A stretch of 64,000 nucleotides of DNA, taken from Enchytraeus crypticus. Its lineage: Eukaryota; Annelida; Clitellata; Enchytraeida; Enchytraeidae. Of the stretch, positions 26,701 through 36,098 are shown piece after piece. The first letter of the stretch is position 1. The number at the start of each line of letters is the position of its first letter. The stretch covers positions 1,033,501-1,097,500 of the forward strand of contig CAJHZI010000417.1 in assembly GCA_905160935.1 (NCBI GenBank). The letters are read 5' to 3'. The notes below the pieces were generated by a model. The model was not told the origin of the DNA. It searched no databases and was given only the letters and a program-made list of their open reading frames with translations. The translations under genes were made by a program, and so were the position numbers.

Positions 26701-28310
26701 AGCTGTTCCTATAGTAATAAATTACGCCACAATGGATTATCTGGCATGTGCATATAGGAATATGTACCATGGACCTATTAGTGAGATAGACTAATACAGA
26801 AAGGAGTCAGATCTTCCTCTTAGTGCATTGCCTATTGGCAGGTTCATGGCATATAACTGCTCCACATATTTCTATAGACTAATACAAAAAGGAGCCAGAT
26901 CTTCCTCTTACTGCATTGCCTATTGGCAGGTTCATGGCATATAACTGCTCCACATATTTCTATAGACTAATACAGAGAGGAGTCAGATAATAATCATAGA
27001 TTAATCAGTGCATGCACCTGTTTGTTGATCTTAGCCTGCCTCACGGCTGATCTCCCTCCATCTCTATCATCATCATCATCAACACTGCACAAGTAACAAT
27101 CATGCACCTGTCAGTTAGTATTGTGATTCCTCGAAAGATTTAGTTTTAAGCCAACCAGCTTCTTTACCATGCTGAAACAAAGAAGTTCAAATGGTTCTTT
27201 TTCTCAGATTATAAAATAGAGTCTCAAAATTAGATTTCATATTTTTAATTGTTTTAAACATTACAGAGAAAACTGTGTCAAAAACATAAATTTAAAAGAA
27301 TTTCTAAATGAACAAATTTCACATTGAAAATGTTGAGTAGTTATGATTTGAGTGCTATCGGCATAAAGTAACATCCACCCAAAGGTTTGTCACTGACCTC
27401 AGATAAATAGGTAAATATTATTATCAGTAAATATTAAACTCAATAGCTTCCAAATGGTTCAATCATTAAAGCATGTTGTGAAATGCTACAGATACCGTAT
27501 GTAATATACAGTACTGTAAATCAAAATATATCAAATGAATTACAGAATTTTAAATTAATTTTTTTACTGAAAAACTACATGTAGATCAAAATTACTTAAA
27601 TATGAGTATCATTTATTTTGCGACCTATAAGTAATAAGTATAGAACCAACCAGCCTGGTGGCACATCATCCCAATTGTTTCCATACATGTTGTTGTAATC
27701 AATACCAGATCAACTTCGCTTCTTTATGTCTAGTAATTTATTATCAAGAAAGAAGTGAATTGAATTCTATATATTGAAATCTACGTTTAAGTTCATACAT
27801 GTAAACTGTTAAGGTCTCTGTTGCCATAAAATTCTATCTTCTGAATTGAAAACTGCAGAATAGTCCCAAATGCAGATAGATACACATTAAATTATTTTAG
27901 ACATATAATTAGGTAAGACTATCCAGCATAAAAACACAAAAGGTAGCAAGAATCTTAAATCAATTTGAAAGACACTTAATGAATCCTATTAATCAAGAAA
28001 TTGCTTTTTTAACATTTCTAAAATGATATTACAGTTGCGTGTTTACTTTTACTTTACGCTGAATCAGATCAGAGCTGAAACTCAGATCAGATATGAAATA
28101 GAACATTCATAAGAAAGATTAAAATTAGAAGTCGAAGGTAAATTTTAATAACTTATATACTTATTAAGCTCAGAAAGTAACAAATCGCAGGCAGTACCAA
28201 TTTCGTACTAAATCGCTAATTGAATTAATATGAATTAATTAATTGTTTATGAATTAAATACCACACATTGTTTATCATGGTTACCTGTAGCAACCGTCAC
28301 ACATTTCCAT
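14301..28310 (-). CDS. TUB: Tubby-family protein (TUB), complete, 12 coding exons
   Basis: Coding exons in transcript order: 28310-28285, 27084-27018, 26191-26098, 25322-25182, 24438-24170, 20066-19857, 19193-19081, 17950-17842, 17124-17026, 15806-15719, 15045-14962, 14434-14301. The sum is 1434 nt, 477 residues plus stop, all phases matching. Tubby proteins bind PI(4,5)P2 at the membrane and help deliver receptors to cilia. The C-terminal barrel is clear: [38 protein letters not shown] (basic phosphoinositide-binding stretch), [62 protein letters not shown], and [20 protein letters not shown] ending in SFDSKIACE. The N-terminus has the acidic-basic [20 protein letters not shown] block typical of TUB; exon 5 is Gly/Arg-rich. 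Weak points are the first exon (an AG precedes ATG, so it may be internal) and the end of exon 3 (a longer form to about 26027 is open). Confidence 0.93.
14590..14775. repeat. (TA)n microsatellite in a tubby intron
   Basis: TA tracts interrupted by TGTATAAATAA blocks, 150 bp upstream of the last tubby exon. Preceded at 14435-14580 by degenerate TCAA/ATCA tetranucleotides. Confidence 0.85.
17343..17480 (-). mobile_element. SINE-B copy in a tubby intron
   Basis: Reverse complement of the SINE-B pattern: its head GGCTGGAGCCAGTGGCGAT is at the 17480 side and AAAGCTAACG tail blocks are at the left. Confidence 0.75.
17951..18360. repeat. Degenerate (ATCA)n tetranucleotide region abutting a tubby acceptor
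   Basis: Runs of CAATCAATCAAT with many variants begin directly at the exon 8 acceptor (exon start 17950) and spread about 400 bp into the intron. On the transcript strand the tract is TTGATTGA. Confidence 0.7.
18926..19064 (+). mobile_element. SINE-B copy next to a tubby donor site
   Basis: Head GGCTGGAGCCAGTGGCGATG, box GGGGTTCAAATC, CGAGTGAGGAAAGTGA, tail AGCTTTTTATATATAG. The tail ends about 15 bp from the donor of tubby exon 7 (exon end 19081, minus strand), antisense to the gene. Confidence 0.8.
20655..23885 (-). mobile_element. LINE retrotransposon, apparently intact (RTE-like), in a tubby intron
   Basis: One uninterrupted ORF of 1009 codons runs from 23701 to 20672. Residues 65-300 form an APE-type endonuclease (LGTWNVRTL at 66, CETRW at 97, GDMNAKVG at 201, SDHIP at 294). 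The reverse transcriptase lies at about 510-800 ([13 protein letters not shown] at 524, FIDYTKAFD at 652, [10 protein letters not shown] at 710, YADD at 751). A C-terminal part typical of endonuclease-reverse transcriptase LINEs follows ([13 protein letters not shown]). There is no separate ORF1. The 3' end is short and finishes in AAGAAGAAGA rather than poly(A), as in RTE-like elements. It is in the same orientation as tubby, inside the intron between exons 5 and 6. The 5' limit near 23885 is estimated. Lack of any frameshift suggests recent insertion. Confidence 0.9.
24541..24660 (-). repeat. 3' tail of the FADDQ-type LINE
   Basis: Carries CTTAGTGTACTGCCTACCGG, CAGGTCCATGGTA and the CTTCATATGTGGAGTGG block found at the 3' end of the copies near 60700 and 63900. 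It is followed at 24690-24790 by a second dispersed block (TATGCCTTCCTTAGC, TTTACGAGGCAGGGGCGTCA) that recurs at 61770-61850. Confidence 0.65.
24850..25260 (-). repeat. Tandem copies of the tubby exon 4 end and its donor site
   Basis: A unit of about 71 bp holds the last 44 bp of exon 4 (coding [15 protein letters not shown]), the GTAAC donor, and some 25 bp ending in a CAG. It recurs about five times downstream in transcript direction, decaying with distance. Each copy keeps a donor-like GTAA. Spacers between copies are too short to be normal introns, so the copies are alternative donors rather than separate exons. The unit length is not a multiple of three. Confidence 0.75.
25484..25762. 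repeat. Minisatellite of about 36-45 bp units in a tubby intron
   Basis: The block AGTGTACACTGAGCATACAC followed by CA repeats and ATAGAC occurs about seven times. On the transcript strand every unit contains TATGCTCAG, an acceptor-like end, but no conserved exon follows. Confidence 0.8.
26250..26560 (+). repeat. Dispersed repeat, probably the 5' part of a LINE
   Basis: Contains CGTAAGAGGCGACTAAGGCA and GAAGGCAACGGGAAATCACC, phrases I associate with 5' regions of endonuclease-RT LINEs in invertebrates. A weaker inverted relative is near 49450-49510. No ORF survives. Confidence 0.4.
26810..26990 (-). repeat. Two tandem LINE tail stubs
   Basis: CTTAGTGCATTGCCTATTGG plus CAGGTTCATGGCATATAACT occurs twice about 70 bp apart, giving a direct duplication of a short LINE 3' stub. 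Confidence 0.6.
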
Positions 28311-28789
28311 TTCCTGTGAAAGTGAAACGTGCAGATAAAACGACGTTAAATCATTTCATACTAATAAAATAGAAAAAAAGTAAACACGCATTATAGTGAA
28401 ATGATCAACTATGTTGAAATCCATCACTTTTTAATACCACATGTTTAATCCGTTAGGCAATTTTATCCATTTTCCGTATAACCAGTCCAGTGAAGGTCCA
28501 AGATTTTACTCTCAGATCAGCACGTCAATTCTTTTAATTTTGTTAATTTAATTTTTAAAATTTTTTTAAATTTTTCATCACTTAATGGACAATACTGGAG
28601 TGTTTTATATCAGTGAGAAAGAAAAAGGGAAAACAAAAAGGAAATATGAAAAACGAACGCAATCGAAATTTTGACCCATTTCCACATTTTCTTATAGCGC
28701 GTTGGCAACACTGCAGTTCATGTTTACTAAAATAAATAAAATAAAATAAAATATTTTCGTATTTTACTATTCATTGTCAGCCGGTGAGG
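28311..28789. promoter_or_regulatory. Shared 5' region of divergent tubby and SOD2, with a SINE inside
   Basis: The tubby start (minus, 28310) and the SOD2 start (plus, 28790) are about 480 bp apart and point away from each other, so the interval may act as a bidirectional promoter. It contains a truncated SINE-A at 28379-28522. No TATA element at a convincing distance was recognised. If the first tubby exon is really internal, its promoter lies further right, within SOD2 intron 1. Confidence 0.45.
28379..28522 (-). mobile_element. SINE-A copy, 5'-truncated, between tubby and SOD2
   Basis: Reverse complement of the SINE-A 3' half: TAAACACGCATTATAGTGAA at the left edge, then AACCAGTCCAGTGAA and TTTTACTCTCAGATCAGC. 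The tRNA-like head is missing. Confidence 0.8.
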
Positions 28790-29444
28790 ATGTTGAGATG
28801 CGCCACTGCCGGACTGCGCCGCTCTGCAGGCAGTCTCAACCACGCTGTCAGGTCAGCTTGCCAATGCTTATTAGTGTAATAGTCGCGTGTTCCAGAAATA
28901 GATGATTTTATCAAGGTTATCTAGACGCCGGAATTTGTTGTGTTCGCATCGTAGCTTCTCGTTAAATTTTAAAGTCAATTATGATAATGTCGTCCCTGAC
29001 AACATCCCTGGATGAGGAAACGGACGTTAAATCTTTATTATTATTATAATTATTATAGGAATCGTAAACATTACAATATGCATAGAATGTCTAAATAGCG
29101 TAGGGGTAACGTCATGAAGTTTTAAATGACAAATCCTGAGGTGATTTGAATCCTCGTGGGTTCGAATCCCGGCCGCGCTGATCTGAGAGTAAAATCTCGG
29201 ACATTCACTAGACTGGTTATATGGAAAATGGTCTAAATTGCCTAATGGATTAAACATGTGGTTTTAAAAGTGATAGATATCAACATAGTTGATTATTCAC
29301 TGTAATGCGTGTTTACTTTTTACATTGGATCAAATAGCACTTGGATATGTACAAGTGGTCAAAAGTGGACTCAAAAAGTAGAATTCAAAAGTAGAGATAA
29401 GGACATTGTTTTAGGATTGAATAAATATTTGATTCGACCTCATC

Positions 29445-29476
<32 letters not shown>

Positions 29477-32400
29477 TGCACTTCTGCGCACCGATGTGTG
29501 CAAGCAATACTTGCAATCGTATGTACGGGAAAAAGAAGGCAGCACACTAGTCCCAATCCACTCCACTAAATAGAAATATTTTAAGCTTGGATTTAAAGGA
29601 AAATGTTCCGAGTTCATTTCGCAGCGATGCCGGTAGCTTTTTCATGTTGATTCAGCTGCCCTTATGAAGGATCTTGATGCCAGAGCTGTCCAGAAGGTTT
29701 CTCGAGTAAGAGCTGGCCTTGTGACCTCAGTATTCTAGTTGGTTCATATTCAGAAATTTACAGGAACACGGAGATATGTTGGCTGATTTGTGCTGAGTAT
29801 CTTGTGTGTGATCAAAGCAACCTTGTATTCAATGCGCTGGGAAATTGGCAGCCAGTGAAGCTCCCGCAGCACAGGCCTGATATGATCTCAGCGTATTGTA
29901 TGTCAGTGTGGAGACCACACTACAGGAAGGATATTGAACTTATTGAAGTAGTGCAAAGAAGGGCATTAAAAACTATTAGGGGATTCAAAGCATTGGGGTA
30001 TGAGGAAGGCTAAGGGCAGTTCAACTGACAACCCTAGAAACCAGGAGAATTAGAGGTGATCTTATAGAGGTTTATAAAATAATGCCTGGGCTTACCTAAT
30101 TAAGAGCAACAGATTTTTTCAATTTCTCCAATAATGGTTTAAGAGGTCAAAGCTATAGGTGTTTAAGCCTGCAGACTACTTATAAACTTTTCTGGAAACG
30201 TTCAGAATCATTTGAGTCAGTAAAATTTTGAGGCAGGAAAGTAATTTGACAAAACGTAGTTTCAAATTACAAACTTACAGCAAAATTTAAATTACAATTG
30301 AATTGCAAATTAGAACCAAATAAAAAGTGTAATTGAATTACATAATTCAATTACATTAGTGAAATTACTGCCCACCTCTGAGTATAGTATTGAGATACTC
30401 ACTATCTCTCTCTCTCTGTTGCTTTGTGCTTAGGTCTGTTGGTTGTGCACAAACACAGCGCAGTAAGCACACTCTTCCTGATCTAGGCTATGACTTCAAC
30501 GCGCTTGAGCCGTACATCTCAGCAGACATCATGAAGCTTCACTATGAGAAACATCACGCCACCTACGTCAACAACCTCAATGTGGCCGAGGAGAAACTTG
30601 CTGAAGCCTGCGCTAAGGGTAACTGTTTCTTTAATTACATACTGACTGCACTTGTTCCAACATTTCTTGCTTACTTGCCGTTTTGGTAGCTAATGTCAGT
30701 TTCTTTTCTCTCCATGATTATTAGTAATTATTGCCCTTTGATAGCACATCGATTTCGGCTACTGCTGATTTAAAGTAATCTTCAACATGCTGAGCTTTTA
30801 ATCAAAGCTGGCAGCACTTGGTGTTCCTAGACTGTTGCACTCACCAAGTCCAACATTACATAATTTTGTGTAGGAAGTGTATGCTTGCTCTATCAATGAA
30901 TAAACCCCATACAAAGTACATGTAAATGTACCTCTTAATTACTGCGCGCTGTGTAAAATTCTATTTATTCTTTATCAGTCCATCATCAAGGAGGTTTTTT
31001 CTTTTTAACCATTTTAAGTCTACTTTATAATTATATATAAGTTAATTTCATTATCTAATAAATTTGGAGTAGCTAGTTTAAATGATGAACATTATATTAC
31101 TTTACTTCTCTACCTTGATTGACCTTATTTCTGATTTTATAACTTTGATTAATGTCAGCCTTTCAAACAAGTGGGAGGTGGCTTTGTGGATGCGGTCTTC
31201 AAAGTTCTTACAGTGATGATATTGTGATTGTCTGATATCTCTCTTTCTCTCTCTTAGTGCACTGTCTATTGGCAGGCATATAATTGCACCACATCTCTAT
31301 CCTATGCCTTCTCTTCATATGATGAATGAATTATTTATTCCTATGAATTATTTATCAAATCATTCACCTTCCAAAGTCTCGGTCTTCCTCTAATCTTTCC
31401 TTCCATTCTTCCTTCAGTGACCTCTTTTAGTAAACCATTCCCTCTCAGGAATGGTTTACTAAAAGAGGTCTTCTTTCTATTCCTTGAAATAAATATACAA
31501 TTGATAAATAATCAAGTGTGTATTTATGCCAACCCTATTTAGCACTTTGTCTCAGATATATCATCTAATACCTCACAGTGATGACATTATGATTGGCTGA
31601 TTGTTTGGTGTTTCAAGTGAACTAGTTTGTTTTAATGCACTTGTCTAGGTGATGTCTCTGGAGCCATAGCTCTCGGCCCAGCCCTGAGGTTTAATGGCGG
31701 AGGTCATCTCAATCATTCAATCTTCTGGAAGAACCTGACCTCTCAGGCCAACTCTGGTGAACCCACGGGTTAGCATGCCTTACTCTAGAGTGAATAATGC
31801 CTTCAAAGTCATCCGTGTCAGTTCAAGTTGAGCATGAGCTCTAAGTAAATTAAGAACCAATGTACCATATAAAAATGTGTACACATGTGTTGAGTGTATG
31901 TGGAGAATTAGAACGATCTGTGCCAGTGATAAACTGAGGTGTATGTTTGTGATAAAGACCTCATGTTAGAGAATTAGTGTTATAGATTTATTTTGGGTTA
32001 GAGAAATTTTCATTAGTATAGGTATGAATTCATTGTGTTAATAAATATAATCGTATATGTGTGCGAGTGTGTGTGCATGTAGATGTGTGGTGGAGACTTC
32101 ATGTAGATGAAAGCATGTGTGCATGTATCGTATTTGTACTTATATGTTTGTGTGTATGTATGGGCATTTGTGAGTATGTAAGATAGTTGAAGACTAAAAT
32201 TGAGAGGGATTTGATAAATGCATGTTTTCATGTATTTTATTTCTACATGTATATATGTGCGTTGCTGTGTGTGTGTGTGAATATGTGTGTGCACTGCAGT
32301 GTGTATTTGGACTGATTTTATGGATTTTTGAATTTGCACCATTTTTGGACCTTCTTTTTGCTTGCCGGTTTGGTTTTGTCTCAATAGTCCTCGATGATGT

Positions 32401-33228
32401 CATTGATGACTGCAGCACTCGTTGTAATTATAATAATTATTATAATTATAATTATAATAATTGTTGTTGTTATGTTATGTGTGTTTGTGTATATTATGCG
32501 TATGCCTGTATGTTGTGCGCTGCAGTGTATTTGTGTGCATGCATGTGTGTGTGCAGGGGAGTTGAAGACGGCTATCGACAGAGACTTTGGAGGTTTGGAG
32601 GGACTGAAGAATCAGCTGAGTGCGGCCACTATAGCTGTGCAGGGCAGTGGCTGGGGCTGGCTCGGCTACAACAAACAAGCCAACAAGCTGCAGATAGTGG
32701 CCTGTCCTAATCAAGACCCTCTGCAGGCCACCACCGGTTAGATCATGCTCCTCTTAATCTAGTTGCTTTTTTTGTTTAGTATCATTTATTTGTTCATCAC
32801 AGCACAAATTATACAAGCAATAGGAACGTGCATGTAGTTAGGTAGACAAATAACAATACAAAAGAGGCTGCCATAAAAGAGCCATAGCTCTGTTAGGTAA
32901 TACCATAATTAGTAGCTATAGTAGAGCCTAATTGAGTTTATTTGTTTCTTTTGCATATTTAATTAGAAGTTGATGAATTTACTATAAAACAAAGTATGAT
33001 AGCCGCATGAATGTCTTCTAGTTTCACTAGTGATGTAAGAAGTGACAACGCCAGAGTTGAGAAAATCCTGAGATGTGAAATATATTGTTGGGCGTTTCTA
33101 AACTCACATTTACATTTTAAATGTGGTACGGATTATTATCTGTAGTTGAAAGAACTTTCATTGAATAAAGAGAGGATATTGCTATTGACTTGTGAAAACG
33201 TGCTTACTATCTTTGTGTATGTGTACCT

Positions 33229-33259
<31 letters not shown>

Positions 33260-34062
33260 CTGTGTATGTGTTTATTGTATGCGTACCTGTTTATGTGTAT
33301 TTGTTAATGTGTACCAGTGTATGTGTTTATTTGTATGTCTACCTCTGTTTTTTATGTGTATATGTTTGTGTACCTGTGTATGTGTATATTGGTATTGTTA
33401 CCAATGCTACTGCCTGTGTGTGTGTGTGTGGTATGTGTGTAGGTGTGACAACTGTCTATGTGTGTATTTGTACCTTATGTAATGTGTATATCAAATATCA
33501 AGACGCATATGTGTCGCTTATGTCGACATTTGTGAACATGTAAAGGACATGAAGACATCGATGTCGACATGAAGACGAAAACGGACTATGGAGATGAGTT
33601 GAGGCATTATATGCCATGGACCTGCCTGTAGGCAGTCCACTAAGAGAGAGAGAGAGAGAGAGAGACACTTGGAACATGTTTACTACCAGAGTTTATGTGT
33701 ATGTGAATATGTTTATCTGTATGTGTAAGACTGGAGCCTATATTATCTATGTGTTTGTATCTGTAGGACTGGTGCCTATATTATCTATGTGTTTGTATGT
33801 GTAGGACTGGTGCCTATATTATCTGTGTTTATATGTGTAGGACTGGTGCCTATATTGTCTATGTGTTTGTATGTGTAGGACTGGTGCCTATATTATCTAT
33901 GTCTTTGTATGTGTAGGACTAGTGCCTATATTTGGTATTGACGTTTGGGAACACGCTTACTACCTCCAGTACAAGAACGTCAGACCGGACTATGTGAAGG
34001 CTATCTGGAACGTCGTCAACTGGAAAGATCTGGCCGCTAGATACACTGCGGCCAAAGCTTAA
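28790..34062 (+). CDS. SOD2: Manganese superoxide dismutase, mitochondrial, complete, five exons
   Basis: Exons 28790-28851, 30434-30618, 31649-31768, 32557-32736, 33917-34062; 693 nt, 230 residues plus stop, all phases matching. The enzyme turns superoxide into hydrogen peroxide and oxygen in the mitochondrial matrix. Exon 1 encodes an Arg-rich, acid-free presequence ([20 protein letters not shown]), as expected for import. The mature protein begins near [19 protein letters not shown]. Metal ligands are visible: His in [12 protein letters not shown], His in [11 protein letters not shown], and Asp and His in [30 protein letters not shown] and CPNQDPLQ are also conserved. It looks functional. 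Introns carry a SINE, LINE stubs, a CR1 fragment and TG-rich repeats; the acceptor of exon 5 is repeated in tandem upstream. The gene is divergent from tubby and convergent with ORC2. Confidence 0.96.
28985..29060 (+). repeat. Short dispersed 3' tail ending in (TTA)n
   Basis: GATGAGGAAACGGACGTTAA followed by ATCTTTATTATTATT. The same tail occurs near 1040-1110, 7235-7280, 40605-40672 (inverted), 41430-41490 (inverted) and 51700-51765 (inverted). It looks like the 3' end of a non-LTR element with a trinucleotide tail; the parent body is not in the window. Confidence 0.6.
29086..29318 (+). mobile_element. SINE-A copy in SOD2 intron 1
   Basis: Full set of SINE-A blocks with B box GGTTCGAATCC and TGTTTACTTTTTAC tail. 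Confidence 0.85.
29880..30140 (+). mobile_element. CR1-like LINE reverse transcriptase fragment in SOD2 intron 1
   Basis: The + strand encodes [20 protein letters not shown], then a one-frame shift into [20 protein letters not shown]. These are the C-terminal RT motifs of CR1/Jockey-group LINEs. The fragment is 5' truncated and frameshifted. It is related to, but not the same as, the copy at 55239. Confidence 0.7.
31235..31410 (-). repeat. LINE 3' stub in SOD2 intron 2
   Basis: CTCTCTTAGTGCACTGTCTATTGGCAGG-type block (first 18 bases match other stubs) followed by RT-derived sequence (GTCTCGGTCTTCCTCTAATC). Confidence 0.6.
31419..31470. repeat. Perfect 23-bp inverted repeat with 6-bp loop
   Basis: The left arm 31419-31441 and right arm 31448-31470 are exact complements (GACCTCTTTTAGTAAACCAT start). 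The arm matches the LINE sequence around it, so it probably arose by fold-back within the LINE stub. Confidence 0.9.
32330..32425 (+). repeat. Dispersed repeat shared with the integrase element's inverted arms
   Basis: GAATTTGCACCATTTTTGGA, GGTTTGGTTTTGTCTCAATA and GATGTCATTGATGAC match the arm sequence near 56930-57000 and a third copy at 53578-53670. It lies in SOD2 intron 3. Confidence 0.55.
33190..33480. repeat. TG/TA-rich simple sequence in SOD2 intron 4
   Basis: Irregular TGTGTATGTGTA repeats. Open frames here are Cys/Val/Tyr-rich artefacts. Confidence 0.8.
33595..33665 (+). repeat. LINE 3' stub with (GA)n tail
   Basis: TATGCCATGGACCTGCCTGT and AGGCAGTCCACTAAGAGAGA end in a GA run, as at 63955. 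Confidence 0.65.
33730..33935 (+). repeat. Tandem copies of the SOD2 exon 5 acceptor and exon start
   Basis: The unit is about 36-38 bp: TATGTGTAG as intron end, then GGACTGGTGCCTATATT-type exon start (GLVPIF). Five upstream copies precede the real acceptor at 33914-33916. In the 38-bp copies the reading frame of the exon start runs into the next copy's own TAG, so use of a decoy would create an early stop. Confidence 0.85.
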
Positions 34063-34149
34063 TGCTGCCAACATAAATCAGATCAGACAATAAGACTTTC
34101 GGCTTAGAAACTGACGTTAAACGTGCATGAGCTTATGCTTAGTAGCGGA

Positions 34150-34155
34150 AATAAA
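34150..34155 (+). terminator. SOD2 polyadenylation signal AATAAA
   Basis: A canonical AATAAA about 88 nt after the SOD2 stop codon. Confidence 0.7.
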
Positions 34156-34358
34156 TGCTTCAGATTCTTTAATGCATCATGTGCAATGTTTTGCATAACG
34201 AATGAAACAGAAATAAGTGCGTCTAGAAAGCGAAGCTACATCTCAAATACAACAAATTCATAATTGTTTAACAGCTGTTATATTAATTGACACTTCAATT
34301 AAAATATGTGTTGACGTTTTATATTATATTTATTATTATATTTTATATTAACGTTATG

Positions 34359-34360
34359 AT

Positions 34361-34430
<70 letters not shown>
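34359..34430. repeat. (TA)n microsatellite
   Basis: Pure TA run between the convergent SOD2 and ORC2 genes. The rest of 34430-36098 is AT-rich with no gene seen; an ATTAAA on the minus strand at 35940-35945 could serve ORC2. Confidence 0.85.
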
Positions 34431-34433
<3 letters not shown>

Positions 34434-36098
34434 GGCTGGCTGAAGTATAGGTTTGAACTACTTTATCACTAACCCTGCTAGTACAAGCCTAAGCTCTATG
34501 CACTCGTACGTTGAATTACATGTGTTACATAACAACAGTAGTATTATGGGTTAGAAGGGTGTCATGAATTATGAAGATATGATTGTTCATGGATTATGGA
34601 GACTGTTAAGTAATGAGGCTGTACATTGTATTTTTAATTGATCAGGTGACCTGTTAACATTGCACTTGACTTTTGTCTCCTTTTAAAAGATAATGACTTC
34701 GCAAGGTACTAAAGACGTTTATCATATTCAGTATCTCATGAATGCTAACAGAGATGATCTGGCTAATATTTGAAGCTGTTGCCTTCGATTAATATAACTA
34801 AGGACTAAAAACTAAAGTTTAATTTCAGTTCCCTGTCTCGAAAGCCCACCAGTATCAGGATGAACAGTGGATTATAATCATGCACCCACTTATCTGCTGT
34901 GGAACCTGCTGTTATTTTCTACCAGTTCTATCCATTAAGCAGTTACAATACTGCGTATAAACCTATAAAATGAGTACAGAGTGTAAGAAATGTGGCAGAT
35001 GCTATGGTAACTACATGGTCAAGCCAATCCGTGCGGGACGAGATTGTGATATGTCAAGAACTGAATATATGGCATAGAAAGGACACTGAGTACTTCATTA
35101 GCTAACAGTTTGCATGAGGTTGAACCAGTAGCATAGCGGTTGCAAATCCACTGTGACCAGTATGATTTAAAGGAATTTTTACAAATAAATAAAGTAAAAA
35201 CAGTACTAATTTACAGTAAAAACTGAATAATGTAAAAGACACAGATAACAGTTTGTGGCAACCATGGTATATCAGGGTTGGTGATGCTGTTACCTCGTGC
35301 TGATGCATAGACTATTTCTATTTACCAAGTGAAACATAAGCACTTCGTGTAAATATTTTGTAGTCAAAACTAGCTGTCAGACTTTAAAATTCAAAAGCGA
35401 CGAGTAGCCGTTGTCAGCTCACGTAACCAACATTTTTTCAAATTTCCTCTCTGAATATAGTAATCACTGCTCACGTCAATAATATATAATTAATACAGAA
35501 ATAATAATAAATAAACGTTTAGAATGCCGCGAGAAATATTTCAGCATATAATAAAATTAGCTATTCAACTAACTTGTAAGTTTACAGAATATTCTGTTTT
35601 TTCATTTCAATATATAGTAGACGTTCAGTTAGTAGATTACAGCGGAGGAACGATAAGCTTCAGTGATTAGTTTGTTCTGATGGTCTCAGCTGTACTGACT
35701 CGATATATTTTATATCATTCTACAATCACATGACGAATTATGAATGATTACAATTTATCATCACCATCATCATTGCCACCACTAACATCATCATCATGAT
35801 CTTCCTCAAAATTTGAATTACAGTTTAACTAGGGTCGGGATTATAGAATTTTGTAGCAATTTCAGTAGCCTAGGCACTCATAATTTCTTATTCTATGGTT
35901 CGTTAGGTACAATTTATGTACCTAAGGTACCTATAAATATTTAATTGTTGTTTTTATAATAACTACGATTTACCACTAAGATATATAGGGCTAAATTCAT
36001 ATTTTACATATTAAACTCTAAGGTGTCTCTGTAGTAATAGAGATTAAATCAGAAGTTGGCTGCAGGAGATAAAGATGTGATAGAGATGAAAGACTGCT

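Noticed and set aside
32222-32741. Plus-strand frames of 115-162 codons
   Set aside because: They are SOD2 exon 4 (32557-32736) with its intron read through; TG-rich intron sequence creates the upstream part.
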